Part shown: piece after piece, positions 41,237 through 41,475 of the stretch | How the letters are laid out: every line of letters begins with the position of its first letter | How positions within the stretch are numbered: the first letter of the stretch is position 1 | From: Persephonella sp. | GTDB lineage: Bacteria; Aquificota; Aquificia; Aquificales; Hydrogenothermaceae | Length of the DNA stretch: 41,475 nucleotides | NCBI GenBank assembly: GCA_003978565.1 | Contig: QNZC01000049.1 | Span: forward strand, 1 to 41,475 | Direction of reading: 5' to 3' | Program-made: the position numbers and the translations under genes | Notes under the pieces: model-generated | Told to the model about the DNA's origin: nothing | What the model saw: the letters and a program-made list of their open reading frames with translations, nothing else | Database searches by the model: none

Positions 41237-41475
41237 TTAGAAATTCCAATCTAAAGATATTCCTATAGAATGTTGAGAGTTTTTAGCTCCTGCATAAGCA
41301 CCACCCACACCTGTGGCTTCTACCTTATTTTCAACAGCATATACGTAAGACATATTCATCGTAAAATGTTCTGTAAAGTGATAGCCAAAACCCATAGTTA
41401 TATGGTGTTCTGTGATAGCTGGAAAACCTATAAGATTAAAGTAGGCAACATTAAAGTCAGGAAAAGGGGCTGTTA
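41237..41475 (-). CDS. FadL/OmpP1-like outer membrane protein, C-terminal part
   Basis: Partial: only the last 79 or so residues lie in the window; the gene enters from the right edge. The translation includes P-F-P-D-F-N, G-F-P-A-I-T-E-H-H-I-T-M-G-F-G-Y-H-F and I-G-I-S-L-D-W-N-F-stop. The pattern of beta strands, the H-H-x-T-x-G-x-G-Y region and the C-terminal Phe match FadL/OmpP1/TodX hydrocarbon and fatty-acid porins. The stop is at 41237-41239. Confidence 0.8.
   Translation of the reverse strand, partial: TAPFPDFNVAYFNLIGFPAITEHHITMGFGYHFTEHFTMNMSYVYAVENKVEATGVGGAYAGAKNSQHSIGISLDWNF

Overview
The window is strongly AT-rich (about 30% GC by eye), densely coded, and carries a Gram-negative envelope gene set (bamA, lptE, a lolD-like ATPase, heptose kinase, FadL-like porin). 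Gene content, codon use and a SecA with an extra internal segment suggest Aquificota, most likely Hydrogenothermaceae (Sulfurihydrogenibium-like). This is inferred from protein flavour only; there is no rRNA gene to confirm it. I saw no tRNA, rRNA, CRISPR array, insertion sequence or prophage.

Layout. 1-188: start of a peroxiredoxin (minus). 495-2212: purD and a membrane-anchored rhodanese (plus), meeting hisF (minus) tail to tail. 3015-5273: a Uma2-type nuclease-fold gene and comM (minus). 5424-18623: a long plus-strand run of lolD-like ATPase, clpC, bamA, ribBA, a repeat-rich pseudo-receiver protein, a DksA-like factor, lspA, secA and a second Uma2 gene. 18634-23057: murD-ftsW-murG-rfaE1, a minus-strand wall/LPS operon with overlapping genes. 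23152-24794: a UMF1-type transporter with a V4R-domain protein. 24783-26880: rimP-nusA-ylxR/ylxQ (minus). 27242-29911: a compact PqqD-like / ATP-grasp / PLP-decarboxylase cassette. 29897-31490: L,D-transpeptidase and Bcp peroxiredoxin (minus). 31771-34344: an outer-membrane-barrel-like protein and a lipoprotein behind a good promoter. 34472-36457: coaD-lptE-holA (minus). 36625-38864: malic enzyme facing a ketopantoate reductase. 38956-41475: a secreted M11-like metalloprotease with a CFI-box C-terminus, and the 3' end of a FadL/OmpP1-like gene (minus).

Three reading frames are broken by small indels. clpC carries an apparent 23-base deletion that removes the D2 sensor-2 motif and runs clpC into the bamA frame as one 1598-codon ORF. 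ylxR is one A short in a 9-A run. The M11-like protease is one A short in a 5-A run. These may be assembly errors or real lesions; the raw reads would tell.

The best candidate for an undescribed system is the 27242-29911 cassette. A stand-alone PqqD/RRE-like protein precedes an ATP-grasp enzyme and a LysA-fold decarboxylase. The decarboxylase starts with a short extension resembling RiPP leader peptides (a Tyr-x-x-Pro-x-Ile core) and has lost the LysA substrate motif. A second candidate is the 12545-14044 protein: a pseudo-receiver domain followed by six acidic D-I-E-x-L-L-like peptides resembling the FliM CheY-binding motif.
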